This document shows, piece after piece, positions 10,148-20,016 of a DNA stretch of 64,000 bases. The notes under the pieces were generated by a model. The model was not told the DNA's origin and made no database searches. It worked only from the letters and a program-made list of their open reading frames with translations. Both the position numbers and the translations under genes were made by a program. Positions within the stretch are counted from its first letter, which is position 1. Every line of letters begins with the position of its first letter. Source of the DNA: Mytilinidion resinicola (Eukaryota > Ascomycota > Dothideomycetes > Mytilinidiales > Mytilinidiaceae); assembly GCF_010093595.1 (NCBI RefSeq), contig NW_022985438.1, positions 62,001 through 126,000 on the forward strand, in the 5' to 3' direction.

Positions 10148-10743
10148 TCATTTCTTTTGTAGCGTGTGATAGCGTACTTGTACTGCGCCTGGGGTCCGAC
10201 CTGGGAAGTGTTTAAATATCTCCTTCCACTCCATGGCCATGGTTCTCCTGTACGCGAGTAACCGCTCGTCTTCTGACTCCAACCATGCTACTCGCTTTCG
10301 TTTGGAAAGGCGCATTTTGCCTCTATTAAACCTCGGATTAGGGCCCATAGCATGAGGCTTGTATTCCGTTGTGTCTTCATCTGTATCCTTGTCCTCGTTC
10401 TCTTTGTTCATGTGGTTGTCTGCGTGGTCAGCGTTATGATTTGCAGCTTTGCTGTAAGAGTTGCTCTTCTGGTCTGCACTAAGCACCGTCCAGCTCCGAC
10501 GAGGACGTGAGTCTGATGCACTATTGTTATATCGGCATCCTAGTAATAACCATGAATCCTGCGATAACCGGGTTATCCGGATGACTTGACCTCTCTCTCC
10601 GAGAATGCTGGTATTAAGTGCTATTAGGTCCAGAGGCAATTTCGACTTATTGCAACAATTGCTGATATAATCGACAAGGCCTTTGGCACAGGGTGAAGAG
10701 TAATATCAGCTATCTGGTAGGCCTGGTTGGCGCTGAGTCCATA
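10148..10743 (-). pseudogene. Myb/SANT-like DNA-binding protein, copy A, 5'-truncated and frameshifted
   Basis: The minus-strand frame ending at 10148 closes with a Myb/SANT-type helix-turn-helix: 'VAWLESEDERLLAYR', 'MEWKEIFKHFPGRTPGAV', 'RYHTLQKK'. It is preceded by an acidic Asp/Glu-rich linker and a conserved block 'SQDSWLLLGCRY'. It is clearly paralogous to 18140-18790. Compared with that copy it lacks four bases near 10657, which shifts the frame between the upstream 'AYQIADITLHPVPKALSII' part and the rest, and homology ends at 10743. The open frame from 10639 starts at TTG, not ATG. It is therefore most likely a dead partial copy. Confidence 0.6.
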
Positions 10744-11198
10744 ATTGATGCTAGGTTCATTTACAGCCGTCCCTCTACAGTGCCCGAGTATATAAACTTA
10801 ATGCCCTCGCATCTCCTTTCTCTCTTTAACTTATTCTTTCTATACGGTAGCTTTAGGCCTTAAGGTTATTATTTAAGCATATATTATACAACCCCTTTCA
10901 CTGCTAATCAAACGGATATATGTAACTAGTCCACAATTTGTCGAACTAAAACTCTAGGATATAGACCGCATTTCACCTGAGCAAGAAAACCGATAATCCA
11001 AATCGCGTCATCAGCGCTTGTAGCCCATATATCGTGTGCAAACAATTGCAGAGTACCACCTACGTAAGGCGAATCGAAGGACAAGCATATGAGCAATGCT
11101 CTGCTGCTTCGCTATAGACGAAAGCACCCTACAAATCACCGACTCAAATGAGCGCCGGCACTGAACCAACCCGGTCTATTTCCGGTCCGACCCGACTA
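10744..11198. other. Spacer, no gene seen
   Basis: Partly AT-rich (10800-10920), with no recognisable protein in any frame and no repeat match noticed. Confidence 0.4.
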
Positions 11199-11444
11199 TC
11201 AGGCTCTTTGTCCAATGGAGGAACGAGGTTGGGCTGGAGGAGGCGGCGGCGGAGTTATTGATGTAGGTGGTTGACGGTCTGATTTCGGTGGAGGGGGTGG
11301 CGGCGGAGGAGGTCGTGATGATGAAGGGGTTGGAGGTCTCGGAGGTGTTGGAGGTTTTGCATTGGGCGGCGGGATAACCTCAGGTGGAGAATGGGTATGT
11401 GCATACTCTTCACCGCTACTAAAGAAATTATTATCAGTATGCAT
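11199..11444 (-). CDS. Small proline-rich hypothetical protein (81 aa)
   Basis: An ATG-started frame of 81 residues, about 40% proline, with a run of nine prolines and several PPTPP-type repeats after an N-terminal part 'MHTDNNFFSSGEEYAHTH'. The composition comes from GGTGG/GGCGG repeats on the plus strand. It lies 55 bp downstream of the APH-like gene on the same strand. I could not join it in frame to that gene with a convincing intron. It may be a real small protein, a lost exon of a larger proline-rich protein, or a chance frame in repetitive DNA. Confidence 0.25.
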   Translation of the reverse strand: MHTDNNFFSSGEEYAHTHSPPEVIPPPNAKPPTPPRPPTPSSSRPPPPPPPPPKSDRQPPTSITPPPPPPAQPRSSIGQRA

Positions 11445-11498
11445 AGATCCAGCTTAATGGAGGCGCTTGTTTAGTGGAAACTTGGTAAGGGATTGTGC

Positions 11499-12320
11499 TC
11501 ACAAGTGGATAAATCGCAAATTGACGGAAACCACTCGATGCATTAGCTCAATCAAGCCCTTTTCTTCTTCGTTCAAGTGCAATTGTTGTGTCGCCGCTGC
11601 TCTAAGTGGCCCGGTATAATTGGGATCGTAGGGATTCAAGTATTCCAAGGAAACAATTTCGAAAAAGCGAGGGAAAAAACCTGCATGCCCAAAGTCTATA
11701 AGGCCTATTGATCTGTCGCGTAGCATAATCATATTCCGACGGCAGAGATCCAAATGGCAGAACACAAGCCTTTGGGAGGTGAGATCGATGGATTTACCGT
11801 GCAATGCAAGCCTCTTGTTTAGCCATGTATTCATGTCTTCGATGGAACGGAATATAGTGCAAGTGCCATAGTCGGACCAGAGGTAGCCTTGCGGCTTGCC
11901 CCCTCCAACTGGCCCCGGCGACGCCTGGCTGTTGCTAGATATACTTCCAAGGTGGGAAATTATACTAGCAACGCGCGGAATGATATCTGTATGAATATTA
12001 AGGTCGAGGTGATCTAAGCCCCAGCCACGGAGATACTCCATGAAAAGGTATCCATAGGGGAGGCCAGTTGACTTGTCGACGAAGAAGCGGTACACCCGGG
12101 GGATGCGAACGATACTATGGTTGGCATGTTGATAGGCGAAGTCCTGAGTCGCCGCTTCCTGAGCAGTCACCCCTAACCCGTATTTGACTACCATGTTGTC
12201 TGAAAGCTGGACCACCGAACCGCCTCCTATTGGACCGTCAAGGACTCCATTCTGGGATTTCATGCGACTGACAAAGTCTTTCAGCCATTCTTCGCTGGCG
12301 GCGGAGATGTTCCAAGACAT
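11499..12320 (-). CDS. Aminoglycoside-phosphotransferase-fold (APH) kinase-like protein, 273 aa
   Basis: Single-exon ATG-started frame of the fungal APH-domain family (protein-kinase-like fold; substrates mostly unknown). The catalytic loop is 'FCHLDLCRRNMIM' (H189-x-D191, N196) and the metal-binding Asp follows in 'IGLIDFGHAGFFP' (D209). An N-lobe segment with 'VVKYG' offers the ATP-contact Lys, and 'YLFMEYLRGW' looks like the hinge. The order N-lobe, hinge, Brenner-type loop, DFG-like motif is complete, and the length fits the shorter members. No neighbour suggests a pathway. 'Aminoglycoside' names the fold only; antibiotic resistance is not implied. Confidence 0.8.
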   Translation of the reverse strand: MSWNISAASEEWLKDFVSRMKSQNGVLDGPIGGGSVVQLSDNMVVKYGLGVTAQEAATQDFAYQHANHSIVRIPRVYRFFVDKSTGLPYGYLFMEYLRGWGLDHLDLNIHTDIIPRVASIISHLGSISSNSQASPGPVGGGKPQGYLWSDYGTCTIFRSIEDMNTWLNKRLALHGKSIDLTSQRLVFCHLDLCRRNMIMLRDRSIGLIDFGHAGFFPRFFEIVSLEYLNPYDPNYTGPLRAAATQQLHLNEEEKGLIELMHRVVSVNLRFIHL

Positions 12321-13352
12321 AAGGACGTGATAGCGGATATCTAGTGATAGACGTATGGCTAAGAAATGTGAGTCTGGAGTGCGCTGAGTCAGAGCGAACA
12401 GTCCTTTTATACATACCTCTAGGCAGGAAAGTGGGCACAGAAACTCAGATTCAAACTTGGGTGAGGATGGTTACTTTGAATAAATTTGGACTGGCTGTGT
12501 TGTCGTATCAGACGCTCACTCCGCGTCTGAGCCGCGGCCAAGATTCTCTTGGACAGAGCCGGTAATCCGGCAAAGCCCAATCACTTTGGACGGATCAGTT
12601 GGGCGGCGGTTGGCTGAAAACGTGAGGTGAATTAGTGTTGTTTTAGGAGGCGTAGAGCTGCATCGTGGCCGCTTGTAGCTGCTGACTAATACCTGGAAGG
12701 TCGCCTGGTGGAAATTGACGCAGCCCATCCCGCAACTTCTCTAACCTGCTGCAAACTTGCACCCCCAACAGTTCACTGGTTTCCTTCCGCTCGAGTCGTC
12801 CTGTTGTACCCTCTAAAACCGCGCCTCACGGAAGCGCGCCGTGCGGCACTGCAAGGCGCCTCCAAGTTTCATGATCTGCTGGGTGCTAGATGGTATATTG
12901 CTTTGACGGCTCATGCTGTCCCCTAACTTGAACCATACGCCGGACATCTCTGACAGAACTGCTGCAGCCCTGCGGCGTAGTTCTACATCCTTCGCGTGGA
13001 GAAAGGCGGCTTGGCCAATGTCCTGTCAGTCTACAGCCGCTTGGACAGCAATGGTTCTGAACGGGAGATTTTGGGCTTTGGGCGTAGAATTTGTCTCTCT
13101 AGCCGCTGGACAAGGTATGGTGACTGAGCTCTCCCCACAAATAGAAGCTCTGTTTCTATTACTGAAGTACTCTTTCAATGCGTTACCGGTCAACTTCACA
13201 GGGCGGCTCAGACTTATAAATGGACTTTGAGCCATACCAACGGCAAAAAAATTCCCTCTAGCATCGAAATTCCTACTCGTTTGTCTTTTATCCCTTCGAC
13301 CGTCTTTTCCAATTCACATAGGCTCTTGCCTCCGGCCGAACCATATCTCGCC
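12321..13352. other. Spacer, no recognised gene
   Basis: Contains the divergent 5' regions of the APH-like gene (minus) and the DUF7770 gene (plus). Open frames here, up to about 105 codons at 12913-13230, overlap one another on both strands and carry no motif I know. Confidence 0.4.
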
Positions 13353-13909
13353 ATGTCTACCTCTCTGCGCTCCGATGCTACCGTCACAGCAATCTCAGTC
13401 GTCGTCCACAACTCTGGCCTATTTTTTGATACGGACACACGTAGTGGCAATCATGCAGACATCTTTCTACTTTATAATGGGGGTTCACTGCGCATCAACA
13501 TGCGCAAGGAAGCCGCGCATCATAACCATGGAACACTCAGCATCACGGTTCACGACTACCAGCGCTCGAATTCCTCTCTCCAGTACTTCGATCTTCAGCC
13601 ATCTGCCGGACTCACTGTTAAACATGTTACGGACCTCATCTATCAGAATAAGCGCCATCAGTTCAATCTAAGCCCCAGCGGCAAGGGATGCCGCTATTGG
13701 GTGTATGCTCTCCTATCCCACGTGTGAATGACTTTGTGCTTACCATCTTATGTAACAGCGTCACAGTCCTCAATGATTTAAGGGCGGCTGGGTATATTAG
13801 CAGCCAGAGTAATCCAAGCGTGGATACGGTGCATGGATATCTACGGTACAATTATTCCCGCGGCCAAAACCCAGAATTCGAGGAAATTGAGCCAGGAACG
13901 TTCTATTGA
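13353..13909 (+). CDS. DUF7770-type fungal protein, 166 aa, two exons
   Basis: Exon 1 is 13353-13702, the intron 13703-13758 (GTATGC...TAACAG, 56 bp) and exon 2 13759-13909; coding length 501 bases is a multiple of three. The protein reads 'VTAISVVVHNSG', a 'FLLYNGGSLRINM' strand and 'GTLSITVHDY', then 'GCRYW', and after the intron 'VLNDLRAAGYI', ending 'IEPGTFY'. This matches the fungal domain of unknown function DUF7770 (VxHTSG...NHWSIxLLL...SVRxNM...GCRxW...GTFY), as remembered. Function unknown; related genes are multicopy in many ascomycetes. The start at 13353 gives the usual short N-terminus. An upstream in-frame extension to 13227 begins with TTG and is rejected. Confidence 0.65.
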
Positions 13910-14990
13910 AATGTGTTCGGATGGGGCGCTTGCGATGAGGTGTGAGCCTGTAGACTGTATCGTTAGGGGGCGTTGTGTAGGACGTGACCATCTGCAAGAT
14001 GGCGGGGAGGTTGCATGGAAGGAGAACGGACTGAGTAGGAGAGTTGTCTGTTTTTCCCTACAGTTATATGTATTCGGTCTTTCAATTCCCTACCCCTATA
14101 GCATCGACCAACTCTATTCATTCGTTACCAAGACCAGGCCTGATATATCGAAGCTAAAGCCCCGTCGGTCTGAGGCTGTCGGTACGCCGATGCGAATGTT
14201 ATGAGGCGTGCCGAAATAGCAGAGCCCAACTATCGGGATACCGATCCCGGGTATGAGAGTTCACGATACCTCACACTACTTCGCCCGCTCACGCACTGAT
14301 TAGACCGCCTTTTGCACAAGATTTTTGGGACCCACTCTGGCTTTCTCCCGTGCTCAAGGCACCTGAGATCAGCATTCCAGGTAATGCTCCTGCAGTCGTT
14401 AGCGGGAGGGATCGTGCGATCAAGAGAATCGTGCGAACGGAAGGATCGTGAGTGTTGGAATAAGTGATACGATTGATGATGAGGGAGGCTCTGTAAGAGC
14501 TAGTATATGTACACGGTGCCAAGAGACTAGTATAGTGTAACCATTATGTGACAGCACGCGTCCCAACCACCGTGATATTCGACAGTGAGAACGGGAGGAT
14601 CGTGAGAGCGGGAGGATCGTGCGAACTCTTGGCGTACGCTTTACCTACTTTAGGCTAGCGTATGGCAGTATCACTCATTGATTAAGACCCTCAGCGACCA
14701 CCCATTGCAACCAATTCTACCTCTCTGGTGAGTGCGCACTGATTGCTTCTCACTATTAGGCCTCACTCTGGCTTGCGTTCCGTATACTAACCAGTGTCAC
14801 AGGCTCTGATCATCGTCGCTGCTCGACCTTCTCACGCTTCCGACCGTCACCCTCAGCACACGAACATGCCAAACCTGCAGCTGTCCTCACTCCTTCCACC
14901 TCGTCCTATCCCACCCTACACTACCAAACAATTGTCCCTCCACTGCCCCGGCACCATGGTTCACGAGACAGGCTCGCGCCACATACAACG
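13910..14990. other. Spacer with short interspersed GGATCGTG repeats
   Basis: Between 14400 and 14625 the octamer GGATCGTG (or GAATCGTG) followed by CGA or AGA occurs five times (about 14408, 14427, 14441, 14596, 14612) in two clusters. No coding sequence was recognised. Confidence 0.4.
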
Positions 14991-15460
14991 CGTTTGAGGG
15001 GAAGTTCGAGACGTTGGGACCACTTCATCGGCCTTATGCGACAAGTGATCGAGGCCCTCCGCTGTGGCGGCTACACCGATATACACAGTGTTGACTTCGG
15101 CACTGCCCGTGTGGTGCCAGTCGCCACCAAGAAGATGGGCGCTGGACAAGGGATTACCGCCGGTATCGACGTGGCTGCCGCCATCCTGAATTGACAAACA
15201 TCTCGTCGAGAAGACGGGTTTCTCGGCCCTCGGCAACATACCGCGCAAAGACCGTGTGCACCTTATCCCTTCGGGCGCTATGGCACCGGGCTGCTACAAT
15301 CTCCTTCGAGGCCTCCTCCCGCTTGGCTTACTGCCTTCGCGTTCTTCAGCGTGCTCCAGCTCGCTCTGCGCCCTCAGATGCTGCAGTACTGGGTTGCTCT
15401 GCTCGCTCCTCACGGACGGGTCAAAGTAGAAAGAGCTGTATTACACTTATTAATTTCACC
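14991..15460 (+). pseudogene. Unidentified decayed gene fragments
   Basis: Plus-strand pieces in different frames read like former protein: 'ALRCGGYTDIHSVDFGTA' near 15055-15105, 'GFSALGNIPRKDRVHLIP' near 15215-15270, and 'LTAFAFFSVLQLALRPQML' near 15325-15380, the last possibly a membrane span. Frames change between pieces and stops intervene. I do not recognise the family. Confidence 0.3.
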
Positions 15461-15530
15461 TAACAGCTGCTGCCTCCTTATAGACGCTAAGAATCTCGCG
15501 TTTAAACCACTCTAGATACACGGCCCGGCC

Positions 15531-16298
15531 CTAATCTACAATGCAACACAGGTTGGCATATAAACGGCACATGATAAGCCAAGTATCCATACTCCCAAGC
15601 GTCACTTGGCCAATAACGCTAAGCCTGAGCGTCCCTTCAGTGCTATTCGCATTCAGATCCGCTTCCACAGGCTCCCTCCCAGTCACCCCTCCTTCTATCG
15701 TCGCAACCACAGCATACAACTGCCAGTCGCCCTCAATCTCCATGGCCAGCGCCGGCATCCCGATATCTACTTCTTCGATCTCGCGCTTAATGAACTCGAC
15801 GGCGACCAAGCAGCCAGTTGGATTATCGGATCGGTGCCGCCATACGTGCGCTTGACCTCGATGCTGAGGAGCCGCGGGTTTTGGTGGATGAAGGTCGAGG
15901 CCTGGTTGATGGCCTTGGAGGGTTCCTCAGTTTTCGCTTGCTCGGTGCAGAGGGCGGCTTTGGTTATGTGGTGTAGCTGTAGGCCGATGGCGAGGTCGAT
16001 CTTTTTGTCAAGATCTTTAAAACGGGTGGGCAGCGTGCTCCCGGGCACGCATTCAGGGGACATTTCGACTGTGCGACTGCACAAATTAGTAAAACAGTAA
16101 AGGCGCAAGAAAGGCCTATAACACACATGCAACTGCAAGACTCTTCGGCATAGGGCTAATCGTACCTTGCTCCAAATGAGCATCGCATGGATTGCGGCTC
16201 TTTGGATACCTGGTAGGTGTTTTTTTTTCTGATCCGTTCGGGCCGATGGTTTCTTCATTAAGTACGTTTGCGATTGCTCTGGCAAGGAATGAGTGCAT
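15531..16298 (-). pseudogene. PD-(D/E)XK nuclease-like domain protein, shortened and frameshifted
   Basis: Minus-strand gene. Exon 1 starts at ATG 16298 and ends at 16166; the intron is 16069-16165 (GTACGA, ACTAAT branch, CACAG). Exon 2 reads 'DLDKKIDLAIGLQLHH', then the family core 'LLSIEVKRTYGGTDPIIQLAAW', whose D...ExK residues are present. Near 15805 one base is missing, and the homologous reading continues in the next frame as 'EFIKREIEEVDIGMPALA' and 'EGDWQLYAVVATIEGG' to the stop at 15531. The fold is that of restriction-endonuclease-like fungal proteins of unknown role. At roughly 220 residues it is shorter than the usual 300-450. A sequencing error could mimic the frameshift. Confidence 0.6.
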
Positions 16299-16369
16299 GC
16301 TGCTGCCCCCGGTCAATGTAGAGTCTAGACCGAATGTAAGCCTTCTCTAGCCACACCGCCACATTCAGC

Positions 16370-18740
16370 AACCTTAAATTATTTAAGGTTGTTGGATGGC
16401 GCTAGTCTACTCTAAGCCTAACCTCCTGCTGACTCAGCAGTGGGACTTCGCGACCACCAAAATAACCTTTATTGCAACTCACAGATCGCCGCGACCCGCG
16501 ACACCACCACACAAACGTCGCCTCCTCGCATGCTCCACCTTTGATTCTTGTCGCCTCTAGGTCCTCTTTGCACTGCCTTTTCGCCTTCCCCAACGCCATA
16601 AGTCCTGCCGACGCCCGGTTGGACAACTTGTTCGGCGCCGGCGGCGCGCAGACTACCTCCCCAAGCCTCGCAAAACGACAACCTCCCTCCGTCCCGTCGC
16701 TCGTGCTTCGAAGCGCACACGCTCCGCCCTCGCTGAGATGAGTCTGCCGCCGAACAGTCCACCGCCTACCAACGGGACTCGTCTTCCCGCCTCTGGCCGG
16801 CCGCGCAAAGGCTTCTAATACCCACTACTAGTCCTAGACTCGATCTGCGCCGGTGGCTACATAACGGAATGCAATTATAGAGAGCGGAATAGCGGGGTGC
16901 TGAACAAGACTCTAGCGCAGCGGCGCGGTCAGCCGCCGAAGCCTGTCGCAGTTGTGACCAAGGTGGAATTGCGGCCACGCATGTGGGAGGTTCGAGTTGC
17001 AAACTCCAGAAGCTATCCGCCTCACGGATAGTGGGCCACTCCATCAAAGAGCTTCTTAAGGCTTTCACTGAATTCTTCACTTGTGATAATTATATGTTCC
17101 TCGGCAAGGCGTGTGTAACGCGCTGCTCAATCCGCAAGCTTCAAAAGTTGCATAACGCGTCAGAATGGCACGCAAGACATGAATGACAGATAGTCGGCTG
17201 CCAGAGTATCACAGTGCCAAATATGCTCAATCGAGATCAGTTGCGACATCTCCCGTCGTCCTCAAAGTCGTTATCTTGACTATCATTCTGCGCAATATTC
17301 TTTCTTTCGCCATGCAAACTGTTCCATTCTGTAGAACAGTCTAAGGCGCGGTTTTGCCTTTTGCTTCGGAAGTTGCGGCGTCCGGGTGCGTGCAGCTTGA
17401 CGATGCGGAACTCGCTGGTCGGAACTAGGCGATTGCCCACACCGCGAACTATGACAGTTTGCTCCATCTAACGACCTCACTTCCGCCTACGAGTGTCTGC
17501 GGCCTCAACCCCAATCCGCAAGCGCGTCCCACCAGAAAGGGACGCTGTAGGTGGCGCTGATCCAGATGCGACTTCACGGGCGATCCGACCCGTGGTTATC
17601 CCGGCCCTCCACCGTGATGGCAACCCCAAAGCGAAGAGTGTGATAAGGACTGGCCCCCTTCGGATCGAATGATTGCAAGCATGGAGATGCGCTGTCGTTT
17701 ATGAACAGGAGCTGCTGTAGGGGTAATAGGAGAGCCGGTCTTAGCTCTTTTCACCTCGAAATCTCCTCAACGAAGTGTACGTTACAGGTCCTCGGAGTGG
17801 TCTCGTGAGACAAACGCTGTCCAAGAGGCAGAGCGTTCCTAAAGGTACAGGCAATCGATGCTTTAAGCGACTTACTCTCCTGACTTTCACGTCCTTCCAG
17901 TGTTGGAGTTCGGGGGTATCAAAGGCTTCAACTTGGGCACGTTCGAGGTGGGGTTCCTTCTCCCTCTTAGGCAAGTAGACCTTGGGCCTTGGGTTGATGG
18001 AACGCGCAGTGAGCAAGTGCGTCCTTGTCGTCACCCGGTCGTCCTTGGCAGACGGCTAGCCGGATGCAGTATTGACACTGAAATTCCTTTGCGGGGGTGG
18101 GGGAGCCTGGCTTATCTCTCTTCACATCGAAACGGTAGATCATTTCCCTTGCAGCATGTGCCAGCGCGTCCGTACTGCGCCTGGAGTCCGATCTGGGAAG
18201 CGTTTAAATATATCCTTCCACTCCATGGCCATATTATTCCTGTACGCGAGTAACCGCTGGTCGTCGGACTCCAACCACGGAACGCGCGTTCGTTTGCGGA
18301 AGGGCATATCGCCTCTGTTGAACCTCGGATCAGTGCCCATAGCATAAGGTCTGTATTCCGTTGTGTCTTCACCTGCATCCTCATCCTCGTCCTCTTCGCC
18401 CATGTGGTTGTCTGCATGGTTAGCGTCATGATTCGCCGCATCGCTGTGAGGATTGCTCTTCTGGTCTGCACTGAGCATCGTCCAGCTTCGACGAGGACGC
18501 GAGTCTGATGCACCATCATCATATCGGCATCCCAGTAACAACCACGAATCCTGCGATACCTGGGTTATCCGGATGATTTGACCTTTCTCTCCGAGAATGC
18601 TGGTATCAAGCCCTCCCAGGTCTAGAGGCAATTTCGACTTATTGCAACGGACAATTGCTGTTATAATCGACAAGGCCTTTGGCACAGGGTAAAGAGTAAC
18701 ATCGGCTATCTGGTAAGCCGTGTTGGCGCTGAGTCCATCT
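16370..18740. repeat. Dispersed ~2.3-kb unit, copy B (repeat R1 plus Myb-like frame)
   Basis: Second copy of the unit at 8470-10743, same orientation and block order. Block positions are R1 core 16660-16770, 'gctgaacaagactctag' at 16900, an 'agggacgct' block at 17537-17603, and the Myb-like frame 18135-18740. The interval 16960-17530 and much of 17640-18130 have no obvious counterpart in copy A. A diverged ~35-bp direct repeat, agcc(g/t)g(t/g)ctta...tctttcac(c/a)tcgaaa, sits at about 17731 and 18105. It begins just upstream of the PD-(D/E)XK pseudogene. Confidence 0.6.
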
Positions 18741-20016
18741 CTAGCCTTCGCTCTTGGAGAGGATGTTTGTGGGGAGCCAGACCGAGTCACGCTGTCTGTT
18801 CTGGGCCTAGACAGGTGTTCGCCATCGCCGCCATTCTGTAAATCAAGGAGGTCGCTTCAAGATAGGTCCGAGGTGTCGGCGCCATTGCTGCTGCCGTTGC
18901 TGACAATTCGACCGTTATTATTACCGGAATTATGACCAGTCCTATCGTGCAGCGATAGAGTATCGCGATCTATTGGAGAGCCATTATATGAGTTGGGTTG
19001 TTTTTGTTGCTTCTGGGGTCGCAAGCCCTCGGTGCCGTCTTTGGCAGAATTATCGGAATTATAATCGATATCGTTGGGTGGACTAAGCTGATCGAGCTTC
19101 CGCTTGTTTGGGGTCGGTAACAGATCGCCTACTGTGTTCGCCTTGCGATTACTCTCCCCATTAGCCGGCGAATTGTCTACATTTGTCAGTTTAAGATTGC
19201 GGTTACAGCAGCGTCTGCTACTCACCGAGGCTCTCTTCTTTATTGACTCTTAAAGACTCTTAATCGGCGGCCACGCATATCCCGAGCGCCTGCCTAGACT
19301 GTAAGACAGCCGTAGCACTCATGCGCTTAGCTGGATCATCCATCCCGTCTGGCGCCGCAAATTCGGTATTGGTTTTGGGAGATGGTCGTCGGAGTAGTTC
19401 CTCCAGCGTAGGTAGCTCATTATCGCTACTGTCGTCTCCATCACCTGTTGGTCGTTAGACGAGACCATCGCATTAAAGGCGAAGTGCGTACCTAGCTCAG
19501 GACCTTCCCTATCAGCTTCGCTTCCCTCAGCTTCCGAGTCCGAATCGGACCCATCATCCTCGATAACTACCAGATGTTCTTCGTCCTCCCCATCTGCAGG
19601 TTCTCTGTTAGTGTATGAATTCAAGATTGGGATATTGTAACGTGCCTGAGTAAAGCAACCCTTGCGCCTTTGCTGCCCGCATTGTCGGCGAAAGAGACCT
19701 CTCCCTCTCAGATTTGCTGCTCGGTGTCACCGCAGATCGGCAATCATGCAGAATCGCAGCCGGCATTTTGGGAGGGCAGGTGTAGGAATTGATTTTATCA
19801 AGTGAAATCTCTGGAGGTATACGGAAAACGCGTTGAGAAGTTGCCATTGTCGCTGTCGCCATTCTGCAGTCGTTGCGCCGTTAGAGTCGCTGTTGCCTCG
19901 TGCCTTTCTGGTAGGCCTTGGGCAAGGGAAATGTCAGGGCTTATAAGGTCCTCTTTTCGCGCACAGCCTTCTTGTGCAGCATCAGCCTTCGAAAGACACC
20001 CCAAGATTCTCAGCAA
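18140..20016 (-). pseudogene. Myb/SANT-like DNA-binding protein, copy B, with in-frame TGA
   Basis: The 3' part (18140-18790) encodes 'SANTAYQIADVTLYPV', 'SQDSWLLLGCRYDDG', an acidic linker and a C-terminal Myb/SANT-like helix-turn-helix 'RVPWLESDDQRLLAYR...MEWKDIFKRFPDRTPGAVRTRW'. The same frame continues upstream through TGA 18857-18859 (CGA in an intact reading, a C-to-T change) into a Ser/Asn/Gln-rich segment with 'LLPTPNKRKLDQLSP'. A likely intron (GTGAGT...CTGAC...TGTAG) lies at 19177-19225. Further upstream, 19319-20016 holds acidic frames ('VVIEDDGSDSDSEAEG') that I could not splice confidently. Probably a transcription-factor-like protein carried by a duplicated unit; inactive or mis-modelled. 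Confidence 0.5.

Larger units (their letters stand above)
8470..10743. repeat. Dispersed ~2.3-kb unit, copy A (repeat R1 plus Myb-like frame)
   Basis: Blocks shared in the same order with 16370-18740 are: 'ctagtctactctaagc' (8508 vs 16410); the R1 core around 'cttcgaagcgcacacgctc' (9418; diverged extra copy at 8600-8695; 16706 in copy B; 26830 in copy C); 'gctgaacaagactctag' (9630 vs 16900); 'agggacgct' to 'atcccggc' (9697-9763 vs 17537-17603); and the Myb-like frame (10135-10743 vs 18135-18740). Homology stops abruptly at 10743. Unit length is about 2.3 kb in both, which suggests one duplicated or mobile segment. No terminal repeats or transposase were found. The 100-bp direct repeats at 8329 and 9938 are additional. 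Confidence 0.6.

Noticed and set aside
11199..12320. Joining the proline-rich frame to the APH-like gene as its C-terminal exon
   Set aside because: The only plausible intron (GTGAGC...TTAAG) joins in the wrong phase.
12913..13230. 105-codon plus-strand frame upstream of the DUF7770 gene
   Set aside because: Composition and overlap with minus-strand frames suggest chance; could not be spliced in frame to the DUF7770 gene.
14400..14625. Possible CRISPR-like array of GGATCGTG repeats
   Set aside because: Irregular spacing, very short repeats, eukaryotic context; at most a decayed minisatellite.
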